64,000 nt of DNA from Anabaena minutissima FACHB-250 (GCF_014697125.1 NZ_JACJRG010000009.1:124001-188000), one strand, 5' to 3'. Shown: positions 7,801 to 15,286, counted from the first letter of the stretch. The notes: a model not told the origin generated them from the sequence alone. A program made the numbers and translations.

Positions 7801-9302
7801 CCACCAACCAAATCACTTGGTCTGATGGTCATGCCCGATTATTTGGGATGAAACCTACTACCTTCAATGGCTCTTATGAAACCTTTAAAAACTGTGTTTT
7901 TCCAGAGGATTGGCCTGCTTTAGAGCAAGCATTTCAGGATGCCCAGCACCAAAAAACCGATTATAATCATGAATTCCGTGTAGTCTGGCCAGATGGTAGC
8001 ATCCACTGGATTGAGGGAACAGGTAAACTGTACTACAACGAAGCAGGCAAAGCTGTACGAATGCTGGGTACAGTCAGAGATATCAGTAATCGTAAGCAAA
8101 TCGACGCTGACCTAAAAGCCGCTAATAACGAACTAGAATTAAGAGTAGCAGAACGTACTGTTGAGCTAGTTAATGTCAATCGCCAGCTACAATCACAACT
8201 CGATGAACGCCAACAGATACAAGAAGCACTGCGGATTTCCCAAATCAGATTGGCACGCATTTTAGACATTGCTGACGATGCCATTATTTCCATTGACGCT
8301 AGCCAAAAAATCACCATCTTTAACCAGGGTGCAGAGAAAATTTTTGGCTACTCTGCCGAAGAAATTATCGGACAGCACCTCAATGTTCTCTTACCCCAGC
8401 GTTTTGCTGAGGCACACCGTCAGCACGTTTCTGGCTTTGGACAATCTCCCAGCTTGGCACGACGCATGGGAGAGCGGCGGGAAATATATGGTTGTCGCAA
8501 GGATGGGACGGAATTTCCGGCAGAGGCTTCTATATCGAAGCTATACATGAATAGCGAAGTATTTTATACAGTAATATTACGTGATGTTACAGAACGCAAA
8601 CAAATCGAGCGCATGAAAGATGAGTTTGTTTCTGTAGTCAGCCATGAACTGCGTACACCCCTGACCTCAATTCACGGCTCATTAGGAATGCTCACCAGTG
8701 GATTGTTACTAGCAGACTCAGAACAAGGTAAACGCTTGCTACAAATTGCTACCGACAGCACAGAACGCCTAGTCCGCCTGATTAATGACATCCTCGACAT
8801 TGAAAGAATTGAGTCAGGTAGTGTGAAGATGGAACGCGAAACCTGCAACCTGACAGACTTGATTGAGTCATCTGTCAGTATTATGCAGCCCTTGGCGAAT
8901 AAAGCCGGAGTTAAACTATCAATTGATAGCCCATCAGTAGAATTATGGGTAGATCCCGATCGGGTTGTGCAAACGATAACTAATCTGCTGAGTAATGCCA
9001 TTAAATTCTCGCCACCGGAAAAAACAGTCTGGCTGGTTGCTCAACAATATGGTGATGAAGTCTTGTTGACAGTCAAAGACAACGGACGCGGTATTCCGGC
9101 TGACAAAATCCATAGTATCTTTGAGAGGTTTCAACAAGTCGATTCTTCAGATTCACGCAACCATGACGGTACAGGTTTAGGCTTGGCTATTTCCCAGAGT
9201 ATCGTCCAACAGCATGGAGGACGGATTTGGGTAGAAAGTGTTGTAGGTGAAGGTAGCAGTTTTTACTTTACCTTGCCAATTTTACCGAAAAGATGGGTCT
9301 AA
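4815..9302 (+). CDS. Hybrid sensor histidine kinase with N-terminal OmpR-type response regulator
   Basis: 1495 residues, soluble (no membrane span). Domain order: receiver (1-118; D51, T79, K101); OmpR/PhoB winged-helix DNA-binding domain (125-222); HPt-like domain (255-355; H303 in EAHTLAGSLGTFGL); degenerate receiver (371-485; D421 kept, acidic pair altered); receiver (496-612; D546, K598); PAS (668-785); GAF (795-960); PAS (978-1098); coiled coil (1098-1145); PAS (1142-1262); HisKA (H1277 in SHELRTPLTS); HATPase (N1394, DNGRGIP about 1422, GTGLGLA about 1452). It therefore carries DNA-binding output, phosphotransfer, sensing and kinase modules in one chain. The linkers at 225-245 and 635-667 are encoded by G+C-rich tandem repeats. 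Ligand and target genes are unknown. A second receiver gene follows at 9461 and is a likely partner. Confidence 0.93.
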   Translation: MKILIVEDDELNAYALSAVLTNQNYVVEVAGDGNAGWDLIETYDYDLILLDVMLPKLDGISLCRQIRSSGRQMPILLLTGCDSSHEKAIGLDAGADDYVVKPFEAEELVARIRALLRRSGTISQPILECGNLRLDPSSYEVTYGQSLLSLTPKEYALLELFLRNRRRVFSCSMILEHLWSYEDTPSEEAVRTHMKGLRMKLRNAGASGDLIETVYGIGYRLKSQEEGNRGAEAQGRRGAGEKGKSASVGKSQSDSTLTGIAGIWQKFYGRVDEQVRVLEQATTALIQDALNSELRLQARQEAHTLAGSLGTFGLPEGSKLARKIEQVLKLDTTSTPTEISKLQKWVKLLRQEVAAQKPAGDSSTSTTNSLPLVLVVDSDAVLVEQLTQASVGREFQLTTTTTLEQARNVLYQEHPSIVLLDPNVTVHQEDSLHFLAELAQRKPPVPVVVFTEQTDFQHRLQLARQGEHTFLQKPQPTAEVLEAIAKIIQQVPNGAAKVLAVDDDPKILALLQTLLHPWGLKVFTLDDPRRFWETLKAETPDLLILDVEMPYTNGIELCQVVRNDAQWSELPILFLTVHSDAEIVNQVYSVGADDFVSKPIVGPELVTRIINRLERVKLLRRVSQKEVKGRVDKVEVFPVPSPHYPLSPEGAPSSPIPNPQSPIPSPFFTDGRAIFDAEPECVKIVAADGTLLEINPACLAALEADNAAAVVGKSVYDLIVPEYQQAFRHLNESVCQGQKKSLEFEIITCRGHRRWMETHSVPLRNAADGSWVQLAITRDITNYKQVQAEVQRVNRTLQTLSGCNQALIRAKNEDDLLHQVCEIIIKVGGYRLAWVAYAENNPQKDIKPAAQAGYEDGYLQSLHLTWADTIRGKGPTGTAIRTGKTTIIQNILADSQYEIWRCQAMNQGYASSIALPLIANGQAFGALNIYAAEPDAFNVNEVKLLQELTADLAYGILALRNQRDRQRAEAALKDSEESLALALEAVNLGIWDWNLTTNQITWSDGHARLFGMKPTTFNGSYETFKNCVFPEDWPALEQAFQDAQHQKTDYNHEFRVVWPDGSIHWIEGTGKLYYNEAGKAVRMLGTVRDISNRKQIDADLKAANNELELRVAERTVELVNVNRQLQSQLDERQQIQEALRISQIRLARILDIADDAIISIDASQKITIFNQGAEKIFGYSAEEIIGQHLNVLLPQRFAEAHRQHVSGFGQSPSLARRMGERREIYGCRKDGTEFPAEASISKLYMNSEVFYTVILRDVTERKQIERMKDEFVSVVSHELRTPLTSIHGSLGMLTSGLLLADSEQGKRLLQIATDSTERLVRLINDILDIERIESGSVKMERETCNLTDLIESSVSIMQPLANKAGVKLSIDSPSVELWVDPDRVVQTITNLLSNAIKFSPPEKTVWLVAQQYGDEVLLTVKDNGRGIPADKIHSIFERFQQVDSSDSRNHDGTGLGLAISQSIVQQHGGRIWVESVVGEGSSFYFTLPILPKRWV
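5498..5535. repeat. CAGGGGCG tandem repeat inside the kinase gene
   Basis: Repeats of GCGCAGGG/GCGCAGAG encode the linker after the winged-helix domain (NRGAEAQGRRGAGEKGK). The composition is like intergenic repeats of this genome and unlike the flanking codons. Confidence 0.8.
6725..6812. repeat. CCCCAGT heptad array inside the kinase gene
   Basis: Units such as CCCCAGT, CCCCAAT and CCCAATC encode a Pro/Ser-rich linker (FPVPSPHYPLSPEG, then SPIPNPQSPIPSPF) between the third receiver and the first PAS domain. The same CCCCAGT motif occurs between genes at 35871 and 45220. Confidence 0.85.
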
Positions 9303-9331
9303 AGCCCCGTCCTTATAGGACGGCTTTTTAT
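9301..9331 (+). terminator. Rho-independent terminator after the kinase
   Basis: AAAGCC-CC-GTCC pairs with GGACGGCTTT across a TTATA loop, followed by TTTATT. The stem starts at the kinase stop codon. Confidence 0.8.
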
Positions 9332-9338
9332 TGTATAA

Positions 9339-9464
9339 AGACTTAAGCTAGGAGATACAGAGTTTTTAACTAAAGGACGTGTCACCACCCAAGAATTTGA
9401 ACAACGAGTTATAGAACTACTGCAACGAATTACTCACAACCAAAAAGAGGACAAGCCATCGTGA
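9339..9464 (+). pseudogene. C-terminal remnant of a receiver-type response regulator
   Basis: An open frame with no start codon, cut at its upstream end by a TAA and the kinase terminator. It reads GDTEFLTKGRVTTQEFEQRV and ends ITHNQKEDKPS. The pattern FLTKGRVTTQEFEQRVIELLQRI resembles the last strand and helix of a receiver domain, where the TK is the conserved Thr/Lys region. Its TGA (9462-9464) overlaps the GTG of the next response regulator, the usual arrangement for coupled genes. I infer that the 5' part of a regulator gene was deleted when the kinase end and terminator moved in. This assignment rests on pattern resemblance only. Confidence 0.45.
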
Positions 9465-9847
9465 AAACCAAGCGAATTTTAGTGGTTGATAACGAGCAGT
9501 ATATTCAAGAAGTCGCCAAAGTCTGCTTAGAAACAGTAGCAGGCTGGGAGGTGGTGACAGCTAGTTCTGGTCAAGAAGGTATCAATCAAGCTGAGACTTA
9601 CCAGCCAGATGCTATTCTTTTAGATGTGATGATGCCTGATATGGATGGAATCGCTACCTTTGAGAAATTGCAAGCTAATCCAGCCACCAAGGTAATCCCC
9701 GTAATTTTATTAACCGCCAAAATCCAAGCTTCTGACCGTCGCCGCTACTCTCAATTGGGAATGATAACAGCGATCGCTAAACCTTTCAATCCCTTAGAAT
9801 TAGCCGGTCAGGTAGCTACAGCACTAGGTTGGAATTTAGATAATTGA
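9461..9847 (+). CDS. Single-domain response regulator (CheY-like receiver)
   Basis: 128 residues, GTG start. It is one receiver domain: acidic pair DNE at 9-11, phosphoacceptor Asp in ILLDVMMPDMDG (about D54), LLTAK, and a final AKPF lysine. There is no output domain, so it probably acts by phosphotransfer or protein contact. It lies directly downstream of the hybrid kinase, separated by a terminator and the regulator remnant whose stop overlaps its start. The kinase's HPt or HisKA may phosphorylate it; that is inferred from position. Its stop codon is one base from the right end of the TnpB element. Confidence 0.88.
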   Translation: MKTKRILVVDNEQYIQEVAKVCLETVAGWEVVTASSGQEGINQAETYQPDAILLDVMMPDMDGIATFEKLQANPATKVIPVILLTAKIQASDRRRYSQLGMITAIAKPFNPLELAGQVATALGWNLDN

Positions 9848-9855
9848 CACTCTCA

Positions 9856-9882
9856 CCGCTAATTGCTAACGCAATGTAGCGG
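9856..9882 (-). ncRNA. Candidate 3' hairpin of the TnpB omega (guide) RNA / element right end
   Basis: CCGCTA-ATTGC-TAAC-GCAAT-G-TAGCGG forms a nested hairpin over the tnpB stop (9866-9868). In characterised TnpB elements the guide RNA scaffold comes from the 3' end of tnpB to the right end and reads into flanking DNA. Here the guide would start near 9848 and read into the regulator gene. Expression is not shown by the sequence. Confidence 0.45.
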
Positions 9883-11074
9883 GAGATTCTTGCTTCTCAG
9901 AAACACGCTTTTTGGTACAAGTACCAACGAGTCTTACTGCTTCTCCACAAGCTTGAAATTCTGTGTGTCCCACAGTATTTGTTGTTAGTATTCTTATCCC
10001 TTCTGCTCTCAAGTTCCGTGAAGCATTTTCATCTCTGTCATGAGTTGCTTGGCAACTTGGACAAATCCACTCACGGATACTTAAATTCAGTAAATCATTT
10101 TTATATCCGCAACAGGAACAAAGCTTTGTACTGGGAAAGAATCTGTCAACTTGGATGAATTTACCTCCCTCTCTCTCTAATTTGTAGCTAATAAAATTAA
10201 GCAGCATACCAAAACCAGCATCATGTATTGACTTGGCTAACTTGGTACGTGCTAATCCTTTAATACAAAGGTTCTCAGCTACTATGACTTGGTTATCATC
10301 AACTAACTTTCGTGAGAGTTTATGGAGAAAATCTTGCCGAGTGTTAGATATTTTTTCGTGAACCTTGGCAACTACTTTAACCGCTTTACGCCTATTGTTA
10401 GACCCTTTTACTTTACGAGATAAAGCTTTCTGCCTAGTTCGCAGTCGTTTAGCATATTTTCTAGTAGGCTTAATTGGGTCAACCTTGTAACAGGTTTCAC
10501 CATCAGTTGCAGTTATTAAACTGTTTAACCCCAGGTCAATTCCCGATATCTTACCTTGTTTGTTGGTAGTTAAATCTTTTGTCTCAAATAAGATTGCAGC
10601 AAAATATTTACCTGTACTTGTTTTAGAAACAGTCACAGATTTTATCTTGCCATTAATCTTTTTTGAAAGAATAGCTTTAACAATGCCAAGCTTAGGTAGT
10701 TTTAAACCACCATCTTTAACTCTTGCACTTTCAGGAAATCGAATTGACTGCTTGGAATGCTTGCTCTTGAATTTTGGGAATCCTGTAAGTTTCGCAAAAA
10801 AGTTTTTAAACGCAGATTCCAGGTTTTTTAGTGACTGTTGTAGAACAGCAGCAGTCGGTTCTTGTAACCATTCATAATCGGTTAGTTTCTTCAATTGAGT
10901 AAGGTCTTTAGCCATCTTAAGGTAAGTCATTCCCTTACCCGTTTCTTGATATTGAGTATTAGTTTTATTGAGGTAGAAATTCCAAACAAACCGGGAACAT
11001 CCAAAGCTTTTGGCTAGGGATATTTCTTGCTCTTTGTTTGGGTAAATTCTGACCTTCAGTACGTCTAACATCAA
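9866..11074 (-). CDS. tnpB: RNA-guided endonuclease TnpB (IS200/IS605 OrfB)
   Basis: 402 residues, full length. N-terminal helix-turn-helix/wedge region (LKVRIYPNKEQE, then SFGCSRFVWNFYL); RuvC-like core with GIDLGLNSL (D180), VIVAENL (E267) and DRDENASRN (D346/D348); zinc finger C319-x2-C322 and C338-x2-C341. All catalytic and zinc positions are present, so the nuclease may be active. TnpB cuts DNA under guidance of an RNA made from its own 3' end, which favours keeping the element in place. No adjacent tnpA was found. The start has a second Met at position 2; either could be used. Confidence 0.92.
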   Translation of the reverse strand: MMLDVLKVRIYPNKEQEISLAKSFGCSRFVWNFYLNKTNTQYQETGKGMTYLKMAKDLTQLKKLTDYEWLQEPTAAVLQQSLKNLESAFKNFFAKLTGFPKFKSKHSKQSIRFPESARVKDGGLKLPKLGIVKAILSKKINGKIKSVTVSKTSTGKYFAAILFETKDLTTNKQGKISGIDLGLNSLITATDGETCYKVDPIKPTRKYAKRLRTRQKALSRKVKGSNNRRKAVKVVAKVHEKISNTRQDFLHKLSRKLVDDNQVIVAENLCIKGLARTKLAKSIHDAGFGMLLNFISYKLEREGGKFIQVDRFFPSTKLCSCCGYKNDLLNLSIREWICPSCQATHDRDENASRNLRAEGIRILTTNTVGHTEFQACGEAVRLVGTCTKKRVSEKQESPATLR

Positions 11075-11248
11075 TACAGTATTGAGAAACTATTATGGTA
11101 ATATACACCAAAATAATGATCCGCTACGCTCCATTAAGATAGATAGTCATTAGCTTTTCTCCTCTGCCCCTATACCTATGTCAGCTTCAATGCTTGTATA
11201 GTAACAACTAGCACAAATTACGTTAGCGCAGCCCATTACAAACTATTT

Positions 11249-12127
11249 ATGATCTCTTCTAGCCAAAAACTGCGGCAGTTGCTTGCAAAACCTGAAATTA
11301 TTGTGATTCCCGGTGTTTATGACTGTCTCAGTGCCAAACTGGCAGAAAAGATAGGTTTTGATGTAGTTGCTACTAGTGGCTTTGGTATAGCAGCTTCTAC
11401 CCTGGGTTTACCGGACTACGGTTTTCTCACCGCTACAGAAATGCTCTACAGTGTAGGCAAAATTGCTCAGTCGCTGAGTGTGCCTCTGATTGCAGATTTA
11501 GATACTGGCTATGGTAATGTTCTCAACGTCATGCGGACTATCAAGGATGCTGTGCAGTTGGGTGTGGCGGGTGTCTTACTAGAAGACCAAGAATGGCCGA
11601 AAAAGTGCGGTCACTTTGAAGGAAAACGAGTCATCCCCACAGAAGAACACGCCGGAAAAATTAAAGCCGGAGTCGAGGCGCGGGGTGATAGTGGTTTAGT
11701 AATTATCGCCCGTACCGATGCCCGTGCGCCACTGGGTTTAGAAGAAGCGATCGCTCGTGGTCGCGCCTATATTGCCGCCGGAGCAGATATACTCTTTGTA
11801 GAAGCACCGCAATCTGTAGAAGAGTTAAAAGCGATCGCAGCAGCTTTTCCTGATATTCCATTAGTAGCTAATATTGTGGAAGGTGGTAAAACTCCATCTC
11901 TTTCGGCAGATGATTTACAAAATTTAGGCTTTAAAATTGTCTTTTTCCCATTAACTGGCTTATTAGCAGTTACCCAAACTCTCACCAATTGTTTAACTCA
12001 TTTAAAACAACAGGGAACTACAGCCAATTTTACTGACTTAGTGAGTTTTCAAGATTTTCAAGAACTCGTCGGTGTTCCCCAATTTCTGCAAATGGAAAAG
12101 AAATTCACACTAGAAAATGATGAATAA
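11249..12127 (+). CDS. Isocitrate lyase/PEP mutase family protein
   Basis: 292 residues, TIM-barrel C-C lyase family. Seen: PGVYDCLSAKLAEKIGFDVV, ATSGFG (41-46), IADLDTGYGN (metal-binding D83/D85), LEDQEWPKKCGH (catalytic Cys loop at 118-122) and ARTDAR. The KKCGH loop fits lyases such as methylisocitrate lyase or oxaloacetate decarboxylase rather than PEP mutase. Family members cleave 2-hydroxy or 2-oxo acids with Mg2+. The substrate cannot be fixed here. It overlaps the next GNAT gene by 11 bp, so the two are translationally coupled. Confidence 0.85.
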   Translation: MISSSQKLRQLLAKPEIIVIPGVYDCLSAKLAEKIGFDVVATSGFGIAASTLGLPDYGFLTATEMLYSVGKIAQSLSVPLIADLDTGYGNVLNVMRTIKDAVQLGVAGVLLEDQEWPKKCGHFEGKRVIPTEEHAGKIKAGVEARGDSGLVIIARTDARAPLGLEEAIARGRAYIAAGADILFVEAPQSVEELKAIAAAFPDIPLVANIVEGGKTPSLSADDLQNLGFKIVFFPLTGLLAVTQTLTNCLTHLKQQGTTANFTDLVSFQDFQELVGVPQFLQMEKKFTLENDE

Positions 12128-12548
12128 ATTACCAGAATTCATCCAATACAAAGATACATACGATATTACCCAAAATAGTATTCTTACCCTGTATAAAGCT
12201 AATCAATGGTCATCAGCAGAAAAACCAGATTTACTCTACCAAGCTTTGATGAATTCCCATTCTCTCATTTCTGCATGGTATGGAGACAAGTTAGTAGCTT
12301 TGGGTAATGCTATTTCAGATGGCTTTTTAGTAGTGTATTATCCTCATTTATTGGTCTTGCCAGATTACCAAAATCAAGGTATCGGCAGTCAGATTATCAA
12401 GATGCTGATATCTCGCTATGATGGGTTTCATCAGCATATTTTACTAGCGGAAAACCAAGCCATTAATTTCTACAAAAAAGTAGGTTTCCAGCGTGCAGGT
12501 AAAACCGAACCTATGTGGATTTATTCTGGAAATGACCACTCAACTTAG
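12117..12548 (+). CDS. GNAT family N-acetyltransferase
   Basis: 143 residues. The acetyl-CoA loop is visible as LVLPDYQNQGIGSQIIKML (about residues 79-97), followed by a C-terminal ENQAINFYKKVGFQRAG typical of GNAT enzymes. The start overlaps the upstream lyase-family gene (ATGATGAATAA), so the two are probably made together. The acceptor is unknown. It resembles small cyanobacterial acetyltransferases of no assigned substrate. Confidence 0.85.
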   Translation: MMNKLPEFIQYKDTYDITQNSILTLYKANQWSSAEKPDLLYQALMNSHSLISAWYGDKLVALGNAISDGFLVVYYPHLLVLPDYQNQGIGSQIIKMLISRYDGFHQHILLAENQAINFYKKVGFQRAGKTEPMWIYSGNDHST

Positions 12549-12729
12549 CAATCTGATTTAGCTATGAATTTTCAGTAAAACCCTTACTCAAAATAAAAAT
12601 TTGCAATTTACGCAGAGACTTGCAAAAGTGATTTTTAAGTTCAAAACTATCCCAACTCTCCAAAATTCATCAACAGATACAAATGTAAAAACCAATGTGG
12701 TATCCGGCTGACTTCATTTTGAATTGGTA

Positions 12730-13806
12730 CTACATCACTGTACCGCGTGTAGCTTCAGTATCAATTGGCTTAATTAAGTACAACTTCAACATATTCCAAA
12801 AGATAGCAATAGCGGGGGGAATTCTTTGAAAGAATTTCACAAAGTTAGGCCATTCACTGCTATTAATTGCCGACAGTTTCAAATTATTTTCCGAACATTG
12901 TTCTAACCGCCAGAAAAATTCCGGGTGATTAGTATTCAAAATTATAGGAAATGCCCGCGCAGAGGTATTATTCGTTTCTTGAATAACTCGGTTGTTGTAC
13001 TTGCGGGGATGAATACCAATAGACTCATAAAAGGTAGCCCGTTCAAATACCGTCATCGTATGGGTAGCAAAGACAGTTAACAAGAAAAAACGTACCCATA
13101 ACTTAGCCTTCCAAGTTTTCCATAATTTGGGCTGCGATCGCAATACGGCTTTAAAGAAATCCCCGTGACGATTCTCGTCTTGACACCAACTCTCAAACTT
13201 ACGGAATAGTGGATAAAACTGGTACTCTGGATGCTCCTGCATATGCTGATGCACCAAGATATAACGCCAGTAACCAATTTTTTCCGATAGGTAGACTGTG
13301 TAAATCACCCACTCTGCTGGGAAAAAGGTATATGTGCGATTCTTGGTTAAATAGTTTAAGTCTAACGATAGATTCAAATCCGCCATTGACTTATTCAAAA
13401 ATCCCGCGTGCCGTGCCTCATCCCGTGCCATATAATTAAAGGCCTCTGCCAACAGGGGATTTCGGTCTTTAATGCGGCGTGATAACTCTTTAAACAACAA
13501 AAACCCAGAAAACTCGGAAGTACAAGAACGTTCCAAAAAGTCAATAAAGGCGCGGCGTTTTTCCCCAGTAATATGATCCCAGTTTTGCTTAAACTCTTCA
13601 TCACGGACAAAGTGATGCCGATTGTAGTCAGCACGCAGTTCATCGACAATGGCTTGAATTTCAGTCTCATTAGCTGAAATATCCATATTTGCCACCGCCT
13701 CAAAGTCGGTGGTGTAAAACCGGGGTGTTAATAAAGTTTCTTGAACAGGTGCTTTCACTCCAGGCTTTAGCGTTTGAGGCTCTGGGGTTGTAAGGGTATT
13801 AACCAT
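12730..13806 (-). CDS. acsF: Mg-protoporphyrin IX monomethyl ester oxidative cyclase AcsF (ChlA type)
   Basis: 358 residues. It is the di-iron oxygenase that forms the fifth (E) ring of chlorophyll. Ligand motifs DEARHAGF (about 133-140) and DENRHGDF (about 222-229) are present, with Glu ligands in SEFSGFLLFKE. ATG 13806 has an AAGGAGTCTC site directly upstream. The gene is divergent from ho2-hemN. In Synechocystis the low-oxygen isozyme ChlAII is clustered with ho2 and hemN, so this copy is likely that isozyme; the organism should carry another acsF elsewhere. The name isozyme II is inferred from neighbours only. Confidence 0.95.
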   Translation of the reverse strand: MVNTLTTPEPQTLKPGVKAPVQETLLTPRFYTTDFEAVANMDISANETEIQAIVDELRADYNRHHFVRDEEFKQNWDHITGEKRRAFIDFLERSCTSEFSGFLLFKELSRRIKDRNPLLAEAFNYMARDEARHAGFLNKSMADLNLSLDLNYLTKNRTYTFFPAEWVIYTVYLSEKIGYWRYILVHQHMQEHPEYQFYPLFRKFESWCQDENRHGDFFKAVLRSQPKLWKTWKAKLWVRFFLLTVFATHTMTVFERATFYESIGIHPRKYNNRVIQETNNTSARAFPIILNTNHPEFFWRLEQCSENNLKLSAINSSEWPNFVKFFQRIPPAIAIFWNMLKLYLIKPIDTEATRGTVM

Positions 13807-13832
13807 GAGACTCCTTTATATATTAATGGTTT

Positions 13833-13842
13833 TATAGTTATA
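13833..13842. promoter_or_regulatory. TATAGTTATA motif, acsF side
   Basis: The same near-palindromic 10-mer lies 200 bp away on the ho2 side (14035-14044, where it extends to GTATAGTTATAC). This would fit an operator for a MarR-type regulator such as ChlR, known to activate the Synechocystis cluster. It could equally be two -10 boxes. Confidence 0.3.
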
Positions 13843-14034
13843 TAATCATAAAATGTTATTTATATACATCAGTTAAATTATTGAACTAGAGACTGGGAAT
13901 TTGGCATAAAAAAGTCAAGAGAAAATATCTAACTTTTTATTTGTTTCCGTGGCACTCCTTAGACCATAAACCATTTTTTACTCAGCAAGTAATATAGCGA
14001 ACTTAAGACAAATATAAAAAAATATTAATGCTTG

Positions 14035-14044
14035 TATAGTTATA
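14035..14044. promoter_or_regulatory. TATAGTTATA motif, ho2 side
   Basis: Part of GTATAGTTATAC, which is palindromic apart from its central GT. TATAGT is also a fair -10 box for ho2, with no good -35, as expected for an activator-dependent promoter. Confidence 0.33.
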
Positions 14045-14293
14045 CAGCTATTAATAGTTAAATGATTTTGGGAGATATGAAAATAGCCTGGATTTGCATC
14101 AGCAGTGGTAGTTGCTAGATAGAGCGATGCAGATCCTCTCTAAACCCAGAATAACAATCCTCGCTCCAGTATTGACTGTGAATTGGCAGCCAGATTGAGT
14201 CTGTGAAGAGTGCTGAGTTGAAAGACAATCATGCCAATTGCGTGATGAGATATTTTTCCACTGAGAAACTCCCAAGACTGGACTGTTATTCTT

Positions 14294-14538
14294 CACTCAA
14301 AACTCATTACTCAAAACTCATTACTCATCACTCAAGACTCAAGACTTACCACTCAAGACTCACCACTCAAAACTCACCACTCAAAACTCACCACTCAAAA
14401 CTCACCACTCAAAACTCAGCACTCAGCACTCAGCACTCAGCACTCAGCACTCAGCACTCAGCACTCAGCACTCAGCACTCAAAACTCAGCACTCAAAACT
14501 CAGCACTCAGCACTCAGCACTCAAAACTCAGCACTCAA
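14294..14538. repeat. Long ACTCANN heptad tandem array in the ho2 leader
   Basis: About 35 units of 7 bp: ACTCATT, ACTCAAG, ACTCACC, ACTCAAA and a run of ACTCAGC. It ends 34 bp before the ho2 start codon. Reading frames through it (STQHSALSTQHS) are repeat translations, not genes. Confidence 0.95.
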
Positions 14539-14572
14539 TTTGTCTGAAAACTTAATTATGAAGGAAGCAATC

Positions 14573-15286
14573 ATGAGTAGCAATTTAGCCGTCAAACTGC
14601 GTTCCGGGACTCAAAAAGCTCACACCTCAGCAGAAAATGTGGGTTTCATGAAATGTTTTTTGAAGGGGGTTGTAGATAGACAGAGTTTCGCTAAATTTTT
14701 AAGTAACTTGTATTTTGTCTACAGTGAACTAGAAGCCGCCATTACAAGCCATGTCAACAATCCCGTAATTGCGGCGGTTTACTTCCCCGAACTGAATCGC
14801 CGAGACTCCTTAGAAAAAGACATGGTGTTTTACTATGGTAGCGAGTGGCGAAGTCTAATTACACCTTCAAGCAGCACCCAGGCATATATTAACCACATCC
14901 GAGAACTTTCTGCTGGTGATCCTGTGTTATTGATTGGTCATACCTATACCCGCTACATGGGCGACCTTTCCGGGGGTCAGATGCTGCAAAAAATCGCTCA
15001 GTCAACGCTCAAACTGTCTGGCTACGAAGGCACATCTTTCTATAATTTTGAGCAGATTCCTGACAAGCAAGCATTTAAAAACACGTATCGTCAGGCGATG
15101 GATTCATTATCCATTGATGATGCCACAGGCGATCGCATTGTTGTAGAAGCAAATAGTGCTTTCCAATTCAATATGCAAATGGCCAAAGACTTAGAGGGAA
15201 GCTTAATTAAAGCTATTGGTCAAGTAGTATTTAATAGCTTGACTCACACCAATAACCCCGGTAGTACCGAAGCAGCAGCAATGTAA
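14573..15286 (+). CDS. ho2: Heme oxygenase (HO2-type)
   Basis: 237 residues. Opens heme to biliverdin IX-alpha with ferredoxin and oxygen, the first step to phycobilins. Proximal His in KAHTSAENVGF; distal helix motif GDLSGGQMLQK (about 132-142). ATG 14573 was chosen because AAGGAAG lies 5-11 bases upstream; earlier in-frame starts lie at the edge of the repeat array. It differs from the second copy at 50716, which has the canonical HO1 sequence. Next to acsF and hemN, it is probably the low-oxygen isozyme. Confidence 0.93.
   Translation: MSSNLAVKLRSGTQKAHTSAENVGFMKCFLKGVVDRQSFAKFLSNLYFVYSELEAAITSHVNNPVIAAVYFPELNRRDSLEKDMVFYYGSEWRSLITPSSSTQAYINHIRELSAGDPVLLIGHTYTRYMGDLSGGQMLQKIAQSTLKLSGYEGTSFYNFEQIPDKQAFKNTYRQAMDSLSIDDATGDRIVVEANSAFQFNMQMAKDLEGSLIKAIGQVVFNSLTHTNNPGSTEAAAM

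Larger units (their letters stand above)
9848..11160 (-). mobile_element. IS200/IS605-type element carrying only tnpB (IS1341-like)
   Basis: The element has a tnpB gene and no tnpA. The right end (low coordinate) is set just after the upstream regulator's stop. It contains a nested hairpin at 9856-9882 that overlaps the last codons of tnpB. The left end is uncertain, somewhere between the tnpB start at 11074 and about 11160; GATCCGCTACGCTCC at 11118-11132 may belong to a left-end fold. No target duplication is expected for this family. It would need TnpA in trans to move. Confidence 0.65.
13807..14572. other. Divergent acsF/ho2 control region
   Basis: 766 bp. It contains both promoters, two copies of TATAGTTATA (13833 and 14035), an AT-rich core, and a heptad array at 14294-14538 in the ho2 leader. 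The stretch from 14050 to 14290 shows no gene I can support. Confidence 0.6.

Noticed and set aside
14294..14538. CRISPR-like array
   Set aside because: Units are 7 bp in tandem with no spacers; no cas genes nearby.
14203..14547. 114-residue ORF rich in THYS/STQHS
   Set aside because: It is the translation of the ACTCANN heptad array; 7-bp units give a 7-residue periodic peptide.
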